Below are positions 25,403-34,467 of a stretch of 64,000 bases of DNA, one piece after another; position 1 is the first letter of the stretch; each line of letters opens with the position of its first letter. The stretch is taken from assembly GCA_964468645.1 (NCBI GenBank), contig CAYXUU010000026.1, positions 1 to 64,000 of the forward strand. Reading direction: 5' to 3'. The translations under genes and the position numbers were made by a program. A model generated the notes under the pieces. It was not told the DNA's origin. It saw only the letters and a program-made list of their open reading frames with translations, and made no database searches. This DNA is from JAIOZK01 sp964468645. GTDB lineage: Bacteria > Bacteroidota > Bacteroidia > Bacteroidales > JAIOZK01.

Positions 25403-27836
25403 AAAAAACCTTCTTCACCGTTTTTTTCAGGACATGATAATCAAGGTAGTACATAAATTTCACAGAGAAGCTGTTGGTGCCCGGTGCATCCAATATATTC
25501 TTCAGGTTATTGAAGTAGCCTTTTGTCGCTTCCTCGTCACTGTTATAGATCGCATTTTTCCAGACTAAGAGAATTTCACTGCCGGGAGCAAAGTTCCAGG
25601 TAAATACCATATCGATGTTGAATGCATTAAATGAGAAATCCTGGTCCTCATTGTAGTCGTTGGGTTTCAGGTGACCATCTGATTGCAGGTTGTAAAATTG
25701 ATTATATACAGCATTCAGCCAGTAATGTCTCAACCGGAATGAAAGCCCGGCTTTGTTGTTAAATATGTAGCTGATATTAAGGGTATTGGTAATATTTGTT
25801 ATATTTCTTTTGCCAAATATAATGATAGGTTGGTTATTGAATGTACTGTCTGTTACATAACCAAGGTTATTACCGTCAATGCTGAAATTTGTATTGAGGT
25901 TAATGGTTAATTTATCATTGATCCTGTAGCGGGGCCTAATGTTCAGCCATCTGTTTAAGGTTTTATAAGGGCCGCCTCCTGCAACACCCAGGTTAAAATC
26001 AACGATGAATTTTTTGTTGTAATCGGGGGAGAAGAATACATTGATCCAGCTATGGGCCGGGCGGGCAAAATACCAGCCGTCCACACGAGGTTCATAATAA
26101 TCATGCTGGTCGATTGGATTACTGCCAATACTGCCACCCATCGTGAGATGATTAATAAAGGTAACGCGGGTTTCCATATTCATGCCGAATTCATTGTATT
26201 CCCTGGGAGCATAAAGACTTTCAAGCCAGAACTCGAGTTCATTATACCATTCCAGCACCTTGCCAAATGGTTCGTAAATGTTATACTCAAAATCAAGGTT
26301 ATGATGAAACCTGTTGTTTCTGGGCATAAAACCAAGATCATTCGGATTATAGGTGTCACTGAGCATTAACTGTAAATAGTTCACCTCGAAGTTTCCACTG
26401 ATTTTACCAAGCGAGAGATAGTATTTAAATCCAAGGTCAGGTGCATTGTGAGGGTAATATTGCTGGCTCACATTGACAGAACCCAGGAACTGATATTTAT
26501 TCCCCTTATCCCTGAATTGCCAGTCGGTACCGCTTACATTGGCAGTTCTATAATCCTTTCCCTGATATACATTGGTATTGTAAAAACTAAAAAATGAGTT
26601 GTTTTTCAGGGCCTGGTCAAAAACAACCATATTGTAATTGGTAAATGGTTGTGTAAGTATTTTAACTTCTTTATCGGTTGAATCTTTCACCCTTGCATAG
26701 GTATTTGCCGTCATGGCATTAAATACACCTATGCCTAAGCCCTTGTTGGTTTTTCCGGATAACTTTGTTGCATTGATCAATTGTGTTTCTGTGGGATTCT
26801 CAATGATATCATCCTCGTCGTAATCATCATTGATATCCTCATAACCATCGGGCTGATTGCCAATTCTTCTAGAATAAAAAACGCCATTACGACTGAAGAG
26901 TTCTGTGCCTTCCGTAAAGAAGGGCCTTCTTTCCTGGTAATAAATTTCGAATGGCGAGAAGTTTACAATTTTATCATCCGACTGTACCTGTCCGAAATCG
27001 GGGATAAGGGTTACATCCAGCGTGAAACTTTCATTGATTCCATATTTGAGGTCCAACCCATAATTATAGGCCCACGACCAGCTTTTATCTTCCGAATACT
27101 TTTCAACATATCCTGATACGTAAGGGAAGAAAGATAATCTTACCGGAGGTTTGATATCTTCTATGCCGAGAAGTTCTCCTGCCTGGTGAAGAAACCCCTC
27201 CTCTTCGATATTGATGAAATTCCAGGAAACATCCTGTCGGTATCGTTGTATTACGCGGTAATAATTCAGCCCCCATGTCTGGACCTCCTGTTTTGGAAAC
27301 CTGAGCGCCGAATAGGGTATTTTAAACTCAACCGACCAGCTATCTTCATTGATACTGTAAGCACTCTGCCAGACAGCGTCCCATGTAACATCGGTGTCGC
27401 CAGAAACCTCAGCTTTTTCATCAAACTGAACCCCGGCAGCAGTTACAACAAATCCATAAGCGGTTTGGTAATCATTGAACGGATCAATATATACCCCGAT
27501 GACATCATCTATTTTTATCTCATCACGATGGGTTAATTCCCGCATGATGCTGTCAGGATGGGGATCGTACATGATTATCCCGAAATAAATAGCTTCATTG
27601 TCATACACGGCTTTAGCAATCGTTCGAAATGTGGATGGCCTGCCGTTATAGGGCTTGATCTGGATAAAATCGGTAGCCTCGGGTATATTATTCCAACCCT
27701 CCTCTGTCACAAGACCATCGATCTTTGGTGGATTGTCGGTTCTAACTGCGGATACCTTTTTCTTTTCCGGCTGGGCGTAAAGAATTATACCTGTCAGTAA
27801 ACTTAAAATGAATATTAAACTAATCTTCTTTCTCAC
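25401..27836 (-). CDS. DUF5916 outer-membrane protein with N-terminal CBM9-like domain
   Basis: After a signal peptide (about 1-21), residues about 35-200 form a carbohydrate-binding family 9-like domain (KIDGLVTEEGWNNIP, EAIYFGIIMYDP, DDVIGVYIDPFND, SWSVEFKIPYSALRFP). The remaining 600 residues match DUF5916, with DVTLIPDFGQVQSDD, FSPFEIYYQERRPFFTEG and SRRIG, and then many alternating beta strands that suggest an outer-membrane barrel. Proteins of this type are common in Bacteroidota; the substrate is unknown. The gene appears monocistronic, with its stop inside a repeat-rich region. Confidence 0.88.
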   Translation of the reverse strand: MRKKISLIFILSLLTGIILYAQPEKKKVSAVRTDNPPKIDGLVTEEGWNNIPEATDFIQIKPYNGRPSTFRTIAKAVYDNEAIYFGIIMYDPHPDSIMRELTHRDEIKIDDVIGVYIDPFNDYQTAYGFVVTAAGVQFDEKAEVSGDTDVTWDAVWQSAYSINEDSWSVEFKIPYSALRFPKQEVQTWGLNYYRVIQRYRQDVSWNFINIEEEGFLHQAGELLGIEDIKPPVRLSFFPYVSGYVEKYSEDKSWSWAYNYGLDLKYGINESFTLDVTLIPDFGQVQSDDKIVNFSPFEIYYQERRPFFTEGTELFSRNGVFYSRRIGNQPDGYEDINDDYDEDDIIENPTETQLINATKLSGKTNKGLGIGVFNAMTANTYARVKDSTDKEVKILTQPFTNYNMVVFDQALKNNSFFSFYNTNVYQGKDYRTANVSGTDWQFRDKGNKYQFLGSVNVSQQYYPHNAPDLGFKYYLSLGKISGNFEVNYLQLMLSDTYNPNDLGFMPRNNRFHHNLDFEYNIYEPFGKVLEWYNELEFWLESLYAPREYNEFGMNMETRVTFINHLTMGGSIGSNPIDQHDYYEPRVDGWYFARPAHSWINVFFSPDYNKKFIVDFNLGVAGGGPYKTLNRWLNIRPRYRINDKLTINLNTNFSIDGNNLGYVTDSTFNNQPIIIFGKRNITNITNTLNISYIFNNKAGLSFRLRHYWLNAVYNQFYNLQSDGHLKPNDYNEDQDFSFNAFNIDMVFTWNFAPGSEILLVWKNAIYNSDEEATKGYFNNLKNILDAPGTNSFSVKFMYYLDYHVLKKTVKKVF

Positions 27837-27917
27837 AAGAATATTCTACTTTCTTAATCAACCAATTTCCAAAACCTGAAAAATATCAATAATATTGTAA
27901 ACAATTTTAAGAATTCT

Positions 27918-28427
27918 TTAAACGGCAAGTAACCCAGTATAAATGGTATAGTTTTCACTTTCAAAACAAACAAAGAGAACCCTTTCGGGTTGTTTATATT
28001 TGTCGATAAACGCCATTACTGTATCAACAGCTATATTAGCTGCAGCTTTTTTAGGATAACCATATATACCGGTACTGATATTTGGGAAAGCAATGCTATT
28101 GCAATGGTTGTCAACAGCCAGTTGTAAACTGTTTAAATAACAATTCGCAAGCTTCTTCCCTTCATTGTTATTGCCCCCGGTCCACACAGGCCCAACTGTA
28201 TGTATTACAAAACGGGCGGGCAAATTGTATGCATTTGTAATTTTCGCCTCTCCGGTTTCACAACCATTCAGGGTTCTGCACTCTTCAACCAATTGAGGGC
28301 CTGCTGCCCTGTGTATGGCCCCATCAACGCCTCCTCCACCAAGCAATGACCTGTTGGCAGCGTTAACTACAACATCAACATCAAGCTTGGTAATGTCAGC
28401 TAGTATTACTTCAATATTGGTACTCAT
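27918..28427 (-). CDS. Macro-domain protein (O-acetyl-ADP-ribose deacetylase-like)
   Basis: The 169 residues form a complete macro domain. Motifs are ADITKLDVDVVVNAANRSLL (about 10-29) with the key Asn, GGGGVDGAIHRAAG (about 30-43), and STGIYGYPKKAAA (about 118-130). The family removes or binds ADP-ribose groups. Its ATG overlaps the NfeD stop codon by one base (TAATG), so translation is coupled and it is the last gene of the lgt unit. Confidence 0.92.
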   Translation of the reverse strand: MSTNIEVILADITKLDVDVVVNAANRSLLGGGGVDGAIHRAAGPQLVEECRTLNGCETGEAKITNAYNLPARFVIHTVGPVWTGGNNNEGKKLANCYLNSLQLAVDNHCNSIAFPNISTGIYGYPKKAAANIAVDTVMAFIDKYKQPERVLFVCFESENYTIYTGLLAV

Positions 28428-29800
28428 TATGATTCCTCCAGCTTTTGCACAAATAGCTGGGAAGTTTCATATTTTACAACTTTAACCTTATCCCCTTTTA
28501 AAATATACCCGGTAATGGCAGTAGCATCATATACATCCCCTTCGATTTCAACTTTTCCTGCCGGCCTCAGGATTGTTCTTGCTATACCTGTTTTACCCAG
28601 CATGCTTACATATTGATTACTTGAAGAGGTATAACCATCCTCTTTTTTTTGAACATCGTCAAGTGCGAGATGGCCAAAAGTTGTTGAAGTAAACATTTTC
28701 TTTGTAAGCCAGTATGAACCTATTATTGCAAGGAATATTGAAATCATAACAATAAAGAAAGATTTCATGATTTTCTCAAATGGAACATTGGTAAAGTCGA
28801 AGCCTACATTGCCAACCAAGCTCAGTGTCAGGCCGGTGATCATCAGAATGATCCCCAGGATGCCGGCAACTCCGAATCCAGGAATGGCAAAGATCTCCAC
28901 GGCGATTAATACAATACCTCCGATAAAGATCACGATCTCCCAGTTATTCGCCAGCCCTTCAACATAAAGTGGGGCGAAGTAGAGTAAGGCCGCAATAATA
29001 GCAGCAATGGAAGGGAAACCAATACCCGGGCTTTGCAGTTCAAAATAGATACCCCCGATAATGATCATGATCAGGATGCCGCTGAAGATGGGATTGATAA
29101 GAAAACCAATGATCTTATCAACAGGTTTTATATGTTGTTCGATGATCACATAGTTATCAATACCGGCATGATCAAGTAATTGTTGTATGTTTTCAACCTG
29201 ACCTTCACAGAAGCCAAATTTGATAGCTTCCGAAGTGGTGAAGGTTAAAACCTTGCCGGAGTCGCTGATACCCGGAACATGTATGTTAGGATCAACCATT
29301 GCCTGGGCGATATCAGGGTCACGCCCGGTAGCTTCTGCCGTTGAACGCATCATCGACCGCATATATGATTGATATTTGTCGGGCAATACTTCGCCGGTCT
29401 GGTTCACAACAGTAGCCGCGCCGATACTTCCTCCGGACCTCATATATATACTGTCGCAGGAAATCGCAATAAGGGCCCCTGCCGATGCAGCATTGTTATC
29501 GATAAAAACATAAACCGGAATTTCCGATTGAAGGAATTTGGTACGTATGGAATCGGCCGATTCCAGCATACCCCCATAGGTATTCATATGCACCAGGATA
29601 AGATCTGCATTGGTATCCCTGGCCTGTTTAAATGCCCGTTTGGTATGATGCCATACCGGTGGGGCGATTTCCTTTTTAATATCAAATGTATAAACCCTCA
29701 ATTTTTTATTTTCTCCAGGATCCTGAGCAACGCTAACCAACGGAATGAACATCAGGATCAGAAGAATGTTTGTCAGGTATGTAATTGTTCTTTTTGTCAT
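28427..29800 (-). CDS. NfeD-type membrane serine protease
   Basis: The long-form NfeD has a signal peptide, a ClpP-like protease domain (about 30-220), several membrane helices (about 232-365) and a C-terminal OB fold (about 395-457). The nucleophile Ser is in NNAASAGALIAISCDSIYM (about residues 103-121), and the catalytic Lys is expected nearby, in the PDKYQSYMR region. Known relatives cut the C-terminus of a stomatin/prohibitin partner and affect membrane quality control; no stomatin gene is seen in this window. It is followed, with overlap, by the macro-domain gene and preceded 18 bases upstream by DUF2061. Confidence 0.9.
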   Translation of the reverse strand: MTKRTITYLTNILLILMFIPLVSVAQDPGENKKLRVYTFDIKKEIAPPVWHHTKRAFKQARDTNADLILVHMNTYGGMLESADSIRTKFLQSEIPVYVFIDNNAASAGALIAISCDSIYMRSGGSIGAATVVNQTGEVLPDKYQSYMRSMMRSTAEATGRDPDIAQAMVDPNIHVPGISDSGKVLTFTTSEAIKFGFCEGQVENIQQLLDHAGIDNYVIIEQHIKPVDKIIGFLINPIFSGILIMIIIGGIYFELQSPGIGFPSIAAIIAALLYFAPLYVEGLANNWEIVIFIGGIVLIAVEIFAIPGFGVAGILGIILMITGLTLSLVGNVGFDFTNVPFEKIMKSFFIVMISIFLAIIGSYWLTKKMFTSTTFGHLALDDVQKKEDGYTSSSNQYVSMLGKTGIARTILRPAGKVEIEGDVYDATAITGYILKGDKVKVVKYETSQLFVQKLEES

Positions 29801-29818
29801 TAAGTCTGTGTGTTATGA

Positions 29819-30160
29819 TTATTTCTTATTGTGTTCTTCATGCATTTTATTATAGAGTTTTTTCCATGCTCTCCTCTTCCAGTATTTTTTGCTCCAGTAT
29901 TTTCCCCAGGTGATATTGGTCCAAAGCCTTTCATGAAGATAGTAGAAAAGCAACTTGGCTACAACTTCAATAGCGGTGATATAAGATGCATTCTCCAGTA
30001 CCTCGCTGAGGTTCTGGTTGGTATATCTGCGAAAAATTACAAATACGATCAGGAATGTGGTAAGGCTGGCTATAATCCTCCAGCTTATGGCCTTAAATGC
30101 CGACCGTGCCGGAGAATCCTTGTATCGTTTAGGTTGCTGATCATTTTTATTATTATCCAT
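29819..30160 (-). CDS. DUF2061 membrane protein
   Basis: The 113-residue protein has two membrane helices and the DUF2061 pattern: FKAISWRIIASLTTFLIVF (about 22-40), an EVVAKLLFYYLHERLW segment (about 65-80) and a basic C-terminal tail. The function is unknown. In some bacteria this domain is found next to sulfate assimilation genes, but not here. It lies 45 bases after the inositol monophosphatase and 18 bases before NfeD. Confidence 0.82.
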   Translation of the reverse strand: MDNNKNDQQPKRYKDSPARSAFKAISWRIIASLTTFLIVFVIFRRYTNQNLSEVLENASYITAIEVVAKLLFYYLHERLWTNITWGKYWSKKYWKRRAWKKLYNKMHEEHNKK

Positions 30161-30205
30161 GTCAACTAATTGTTATCAATGGTTTTTGTTTAACATCACT
30201 GATAA

Positions 30206-30997
30206 TCATTCATAATGTTTTTTTATCAGGTCGAGGAATTTATTAAAAACCTGCGTATTCGAGGCCAGTAATTCTTTTCCGAAGATGAAGTTGGTTCCCC
30301 CTTCAAAATCTGAAACCACGCCACCTGCGTTCTGTATCAGGATGCTTCCCGCCGCAACATCCCAGGGATTTAACCCGTATTCAAAAAATCCATCCAGCCT
30401 CCCGCAAGCCACATAAGCCATATCCAGCGCTGCCGATCCCAACCTCCTTACACCCCTAGAATCTTTAACAAGCGATTTGAAAATCCCCAGGTAATCGTCC
30501 AGCCTGCTGTAATCGGCGTAAGGAAAACCTGCAGCGAACAACGAATCATTGATCGTTGATGTTTCCGTTACCCTGATCTCATTGCGGTTGAGGTATGCAG
30601 GACTGCTTTCCCAGCTATAGAAACATTCCTGCTGGTTAATGTCAAACACCACTCCGGCAATTACTTCATTTTTTCTCATTAACCCAACACTGATTGAATA
30701 AACAGGAAACCCATGGATGAAGTTGGTTGTTCCATCCAGCGGATCAATGATCCAGTTGTATATTTCGGCTTTTTCAAGTTTATCATTCTCTTCAGAAATA
30801 AATCCGGCCTCAGGTAATAGTTTCGACAGATCTTCCACCAATCGCTTCTCAGCTTCCGTATCAACATAGGTTACAAGGCTGTGCTTTTCTTTTACTTTAA
30901 TATCAGTGCTTTGCAACTTTGTTGATTCATTACGAATATATCCCCCAACAGCCCTTGTCAGGTTACATACCTGCCTTGTAAGTAGTTCTAAGTGCAT
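30206..30997 (-). CDS. Inositol monophosphatase family protein (SuhB-like)
   Basis: The metal-binding motifs are complete: EENDKLEKAE (about 69-78, first Glu), DPLDGTTNFIHGFP (about 86-99) and NPWDVAAGSILIQNAGG (about 212-228). The family hydrolyses inositol phosphates, other sugar phosphates or 3'-phosphoadenosine phosphates; SuhB also assists rRNA transcription. The ATG at 30997 is preferred to a TTG two codons upstream. It follows lgt by 8 bases. Confidence 0.92.
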   Translation of the reverse strand: MHLELLTRQVCNLTRAVGGYIRNESTKLQSTDIKVKEKHSLVTYVDTEAEKRLVEDLSKLLPEAGFISEENDKLEKAEIYNWIIDPLDGTTNFIHGFPVYSISVGLMRKNEVIAGVVFDINQQECFYSWESSPAYLNRNEIRVTETSTINDSLFAAGFPYADYSRLDDYLGIFKSLVKDSRGVRRLGSAALDMAYVACGRLDGFFEYGLNPWDVAAGSILIQNAGGVVSDFEGGTNFIFGKELLASNTQVFNKFLDLIKKHYE

Positions 30998-31005
30998 AGT
31001 CAATT

Positions 31006-32316
31006 TTAGCTTTTGAGTTTATCTCGTTTATAACTATTTCTAAAATATAATATTCCTATTATCCCTAAAATTACAAAAATAAAGGAAATGATCTCAGCCT
31101 GGGTAATTCTCATGCCAAAAATATCATATAAGGAATTTACCCGGATTTTTTCAATCAGGAACCTTTCAACGCCGTTAAAGATCAAATAGATTGCAAACAA
31201 CAGCCCGGGAATATGTATTCTTTTTCGTAAAAACCATAAGGTGGCAAACAATATTAAACACATTAATGTTTCATAAACCGGTNNNNNNNNNNNNNNNNNN
31301 NNNNNNNNNNNNNNNNNNNNNNNNNNNNNNNNNNNNNNNNNNNNNNNNNNNNNNNNNNNNNNNNNNNNNNNNNNNNNNNNNNATAAGGTGGCAAACAATA
31401 TTAAACACATTAATGTTTCATAAACCGGTGTAGGGTAAACCGTTTCAGCCAGTTTGTAACAATACTCACCTGTACAGCCTTCGATGGGTATTCCCTGTTT
31501 CAGGATATTATGCGGGTAGTCGTATGCCCAGAGCCAGTCGGGTATCCAGTTTAGCCAGCCCGGTTTGGCTGCCGTATTAACAATTCCCCAGTCGCCGTCG
31601 CCGGAAACCTGGCATCCAATCCTTCCCAGCCCGTAGGCGATCATCAGCGAAGGGGCGATGGCATCGCCGAGATGTTTCCAGTTGATCCCGTTTCTTCTAC
31701 TGTACCAAACCACAACAAAGGTTGCAACAATTAATCCACCATAGAAGGTAAGTCCGCTGAATGAGAATAATGAACCGACAGGGTCTTCAATAAAATCATC
31801 CCAGTATTCGAACTGATGGAATATTTTAGCGCCGATTATGCCGGAAATGGCCGCAACAAGAATAATGGACCCCGTCAGTTGATACGGATGTACGGTGATC
31901 TCCTGTTCAACCGGTTTATCAAGTTTTTTCCTGTGTTTGGACCAGAAGGTGAATGCAGCGCTTGCCAGTCCAAGGATAATTCCCCCTGTCCAGCTTCCCT
32001 GTGTTGAGAAAAGATAATCCTGTGGGTTCTCCGCGAAATAAGTATAGTCATTGAAAATACCGAAAAGCTTGAACCCTATAATAAAACCTGTTATTAAGGA
32101 GATAATCAGTTCCGTTGCGGAAGCCGGTTTTCCTTTAATGATCTTCTTCTTTCTTCCTACGAGCAGCCCTTCCTTTTCTTTCCGTTTCAGTTCAAAATAA
32201 AACAGTAAACCAGATACCAGGAAAGCCATGGCCACAAAAAAACCATAACTCTGTATGGGAAGATTGATATCTGTTCCAAGAAGATCATTTATAAGATCAC
32301 TGAGTTTTGGGTACAT
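31006..32316 (-). CDS. lgt: Prolipoprotein diacylglyceryl transferase, interrupted by an assembly gap
   Basis: Lgt adds diacylglycerol to the lipobox Cys of prelipoproteins at the inner membrane. The Lgt signature is GLGRIGCQVSGDGDWGIVN (about residues 230-248), followed by the YPTPVYETL segment, with seven or so membrane helices. Multiple lipoproteins in this window use it. A 100-N gap (31283-31382) lies inside the gene and the same 47 bases flank it on both sides. Collapsing the gap plus one copy removes exactly 147 bases (49 codons), keeping the frame and giving a normal-looking 387-residue protein, so the gene is almost certainly intact. It begins an apparent five-gene unit. Confidence 0.93.
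   Translation of the reverse strand: MYPKLSDLINDLLGTDINLPIQSYGFFVAMAFLVSGLLFYFELKRKEKEGLLVGRKKKIIKGKPASATELIISLITGFIIGFKLFGIFNDYTYFAENPQDYLFSTQGSWTGGIILGLASAAFTFWSKHRKKLDKPVEQEITVHPYQLTGSIILVAAISGIIGAKIFHQFEYWDDFIEDPVGSLFSFSGLTFYGGLIVATFVVVWYSRRNGINWKHLGDAIAPSLMIAYGLGRIGCQVSGDGDWGIVNTAAKPGWLNWIPDWLWAYDYPHNILKQGIPIEGCTGEYCYKLAETVYPTPVYETLMCLILFATLXXXXXXXXXXXXXXXXXXXXXXXXXXXXXXXXXXPVYETLMCLILFATLWFLRKRIHIPGLLFAIYLIFNGVERFLIEKIRVNSLYDIFGMRITQAEIISFIFVILGIIGILYFRNSYKRDKLKS
31283..31382. other. 100-N scaffold gap, almost certainly artefactual
   Basis: The 47 bases before the gap (31236-31282) are repeated exactly after it (31383-31429). This is the mark of two contigs that overlap but were joined by a fixed-size gap. 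Confidence 0.9.
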
Positions 32317-32341
32317 AAATATTAGCTATAGATGTTTTATG

Positions 32342-32349
32342 CAAAGATA
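32342..32349 (-). promoter_or_regulatory. -7 promoter element for the lgt unit
   Basis: TATCTTTG followed by C on the minus strand matches TAnnTTTG, 26 bases before the lgt start. Confidence 0.5.
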
Positions 32350-32364
32350 ATGGAAATGATGGAG

Positions 32365-32424
32365 GATTGACGATTGACACCTGCCTGCGGCAGGATTGAC
32401 GATAGACGGTTGACGTTTGACGAT
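32365..32424. repeat. GATTGACGATTGAC repeat with embedded CCTGCCGCAGGC-type palindrome
   Basis: Copies of GATTGACGATTGAC, GATAGACGGTTGACG and TTTGACGATG flank the palindromic CCTGCCTGCGGCAGG. The tract abuts the intron remnant and overlaps its first bases. Confidence 0.6.
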
Positions 32425-32662
32425 GAATCACTGGAAGAAGCGAGAGAAGAAAAGACGCAGTCTGATCAGATTGGGTATCGAACCGAATGAGGCCTTTGCA
32501 CGGAGCAGAAAACGTATGGGTGGCTGGGCAATAGCCCAAAGCCCCATTCTGGGTACAACGATCACACTGGATAGATTCAAGAGGAGAGGTTACGTTTCCA
32601 TGTTGGATTTCTATAAGATGATTTCCCTATTACTTAATCCCGATAAAATCGGGATTGTATAA
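32417..32662 (+). pseudogene. Group II intron maturase, C-terminal fragment
   Basis: The roughly 80-codon frame resembles the C-terminal thumb/domain X end of group II intron-encoded proteins: HWKKREKKRRSLIRLGI, then SRKRMGGWAIAQSPILGTT and ITLDRFKRRGY. These proteins normally exceed 400 residues, and the reverse transcriptase core is missing upstream, where a low-complexity repeat starts instead. The frame ends with an ordinary stop. It is not expected to be functional. Confidence 0.7.
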
Positions 32663-32752
32663 AAAGCCCGGGAGTTTACCCTGATGAAAGAAGGGTACAG
32701 TGGTGTGAGCGGCACTCGCCGGTCAGTTACGGCCGGAGCCGCCTACTCGATT
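32420..32752 (+). mobile_element. Truncated 3' remnant of a group II intron
   Basis: After the maturase fragment come a domain V-like stretch (GGGTACAGTGGTGTGAGCGG at about 32692-32711), a GC-rich hairpin (GCGGC with GCCGC, GCCG with CGGC, 32709-32742) that fits domain VI, and the ending CCTACTCGATT typical of many bacterial group II introns. The 5' part of the ribozyme and most of the protein gene are absent. The 3' boundary is put just after CTACTCGATT. Confidence 0.65.
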
Positions 32753-32783
32753 GGGCACAGTTGCATTCTAATATCATAATTTG

Positions 32784-33209
32784 CTAAATAGTCAATTCAC
32801 CAACAATTTTAATTGCTCCAATATCTAAAAGTCCTTCAAATAAATTCGCTGCTCCGCCATGTTCAACTAATTTACCATCAATGATTTTATCAATATTAAC
32901 TCCAGTTACTTCAAGTTTTTTCCCCGTTGGCTTTATTCCCATCCATGTACCTGCATGAGTCCCTCGCATCGTATAATAGGTTGCTACCCAATCCCCTTCT
33001 GCAATTTGTTGGTTAATTGTCAATTCAAGATCAGGATAGGTTTTTCGGACTCCAATTATATGTTCCTTCGCTCCTTCTATTCCTATTGGATATCTTTTGC
33101 TATTATATACTTCTGTGTAATCTGCCGAAATGAATTGATCAATAATATCGATATTGCCTGTATTGACTATTTTCTCAATGTATGCTTTGACAATTGATTT
33201 ATTATCCAT
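32784..33209 (-). CDS. SnoaL-like/ester cyclase-family protein
   Basis: The 141-residue protein has the small cone-shaped SnoaL/NTF2-like fold: an N-terminal helix region VKAYIEKIVNTGNIDIIDQF, then TYPDLELTINQQIAEGDWVA and YTMRGTHAGTWMGIKPTGK, then VNIDKIIDGKLVEHGG. The family includes polyketide cyclases and many uncharacterised stand-alone proteins that modify or bind small molecules. The substrate is unknown. It follows the intron remnant with its own orientation. Confidence 0.82.
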   Translation of the reverse strand: MDNKSIVKAYIEKIVNTGNIDIIDQFISADYTEVYNSKRYPIGIEGAKEHIIGVRKTYPDLELTINQQIAEGDWVATYYTMRGTHAGTWMGIKPTGKKLEVTGVNIDKIIDGKLVEHGGAANLFEGLLDIGAIKIVGELTI

Positions 33210-33421
33210 TTTTATATATTATTAAAATTAATGGCCGTGGTCATATCCCTTATCGCAATTGTTCCCAACGTAGCAATATATACTATTGTTTATATTTTGC
33301 ATTTATATACCGAAAGTGGTATTCTTACTAGGCCAATATGGTATGTAAAACAAAATCAAGCATGGCTTTTCAGATATTAACAATTATAGATTTCTCAAAT
33401 ATATTAAACTCATTTAGATAT

Positions 33422-34309
33422 TCAAAACTTCTTCTTCTCCCCAAACCGCTGCAATAGTATCCCTGAAATAATCAGTACAAGCCCAACAATCGTAGAAACA
33501 AGAATAATCTCCCCAACGGCATACCTGATGAATACCAAGGCGATAAATGGGGATAAATAAACAAGGTTACTCACCTTTGCAGTAGTGCTTGATAACTTCA
33601 GCGCTTTGAGCCATACCACGTATGTTATTCCCATTTCAAAAGCCCCAATATATAATGACCCGAGGATACCCTCGATAGGGGGGAAGGTGATCTTTGAAAA
33701 TAACAGGATAATGATCAGGATATATATAAAGCCAAAACAAAGATTGAGGAAGATTTTTAATACTTCATCCCGTTTATCCTTCATATTATAGATCCAGAAT
33801 AATGACCAGAAGATGGCACTTCCAACAGCTAATCCTACACCCAGTGGGTTGGAGAAATCCATTTCCAGAATCCTGCCCTCTGTTGAGATCACAATAATAC
33901 CGGAGAAACTGATTAGGATGGCAATAATACTGATCCATCCTATTTTTTGCTTTAAAAGAGGGATAGATAACAAAACAAGCACCAGGGGCCAGATATAATT
34001 CAGCGTTCCGGCTTCCTGGGCCTTTAAAAGATCATATGCCTCGAATAGAACAACATAATACAGGAATGGGTTCAGGAGGCCCAGCAGGGAAGACCGGAAT
34101 ATTTCTTTTGGTTTTGAATTTATAATCAACGGGATCTTTCCCTGTACCACCAGGATAAAAAAAAGGATCAGGATTGAAAAAAATGATGAGAATAATAACA
34201 GGTTTAAAGGATCGGTATATCTGAGTGTCAGCTTGAAGGCCGAACTCATGGTTGACCAGCACAATACCGCTATTATCGCAAAAAGATATGCCTTTGATTG
34301 TTGCTTCAT
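33422..34309 (-). CDS. EamA/DMT-superfamily transporter
   Basis: The 295 residues contain about ten membrane segments in two halves (about 5-140 and 150-290), with the EamA pattern near WPLVLVLLSIPLLKQKIG and the C-terminal GEIILVSTIVGLVLIISGI. It is paralogous in fold only to the one at 9013; the sequences differ. The substrate is unknown. Its minus-strand start is followed upstream by an AATTCCAAAT repeat tract and the SLC13 gene end. Confidence 0.87.
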   Translation of the reverse strand: MKQQSKAYLFAIIAVLCWSTMSSAFKLTLRYTDPLNLLLFSSFFSILILFFILVVQGKIPLIINSKPKEIFRSSLLGLLNPFLYYVVLFEAYDLLKAQEAGTLNYIWPLVLVLLSIPLLKQKIGWISIIAILISFSGIIVISTEGRILEMDFSNPLGVGLAVGSAIFWSLFWIYNMKDKRDEVLKIFLNLCFGFIYILIIILLFSKITFPPIEGILGSLYIGAFEMGITYVVWLKALKLSSTTAKVSNLVYLSPFIALVFIRYAVGEIILVSTIVGLVLIISGILLQRFGEKKKF

Positions 34310-34343
34310 ATTCTATACAGCGGTTATAAGGTGATGCTTCATG

Positions 34344-34421
34344 CAACCAGCAAATTCCAAATTTCAAATTCTAAAATACAAATAAATTTCAAATCCAAAT
34401 ATCGAATGATCAAAACTGAGG
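34344..34421. repeat. AATTCCAAATTTCAAAT-type repeat tract
   Basis: CAAATTCCAAATTTCAAATTC and CAAATAAATTTCAAATCC in pieces resemble the arms of the hairpin element at 36261-36390, suggesting copies of one intergenic element. Confidence 0.6.
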
Positions 34422-34467
34422 GTACGACAAATTTCCCTTTGAAATAAGGAAACTCAACGTACACCCA

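Noticed and set aside
31283..31382. A real insertion in lgt
   Set aside because: The flanking 47 bases are identical and the frame is restored when one copy is removed, so this is an assembly artefact.
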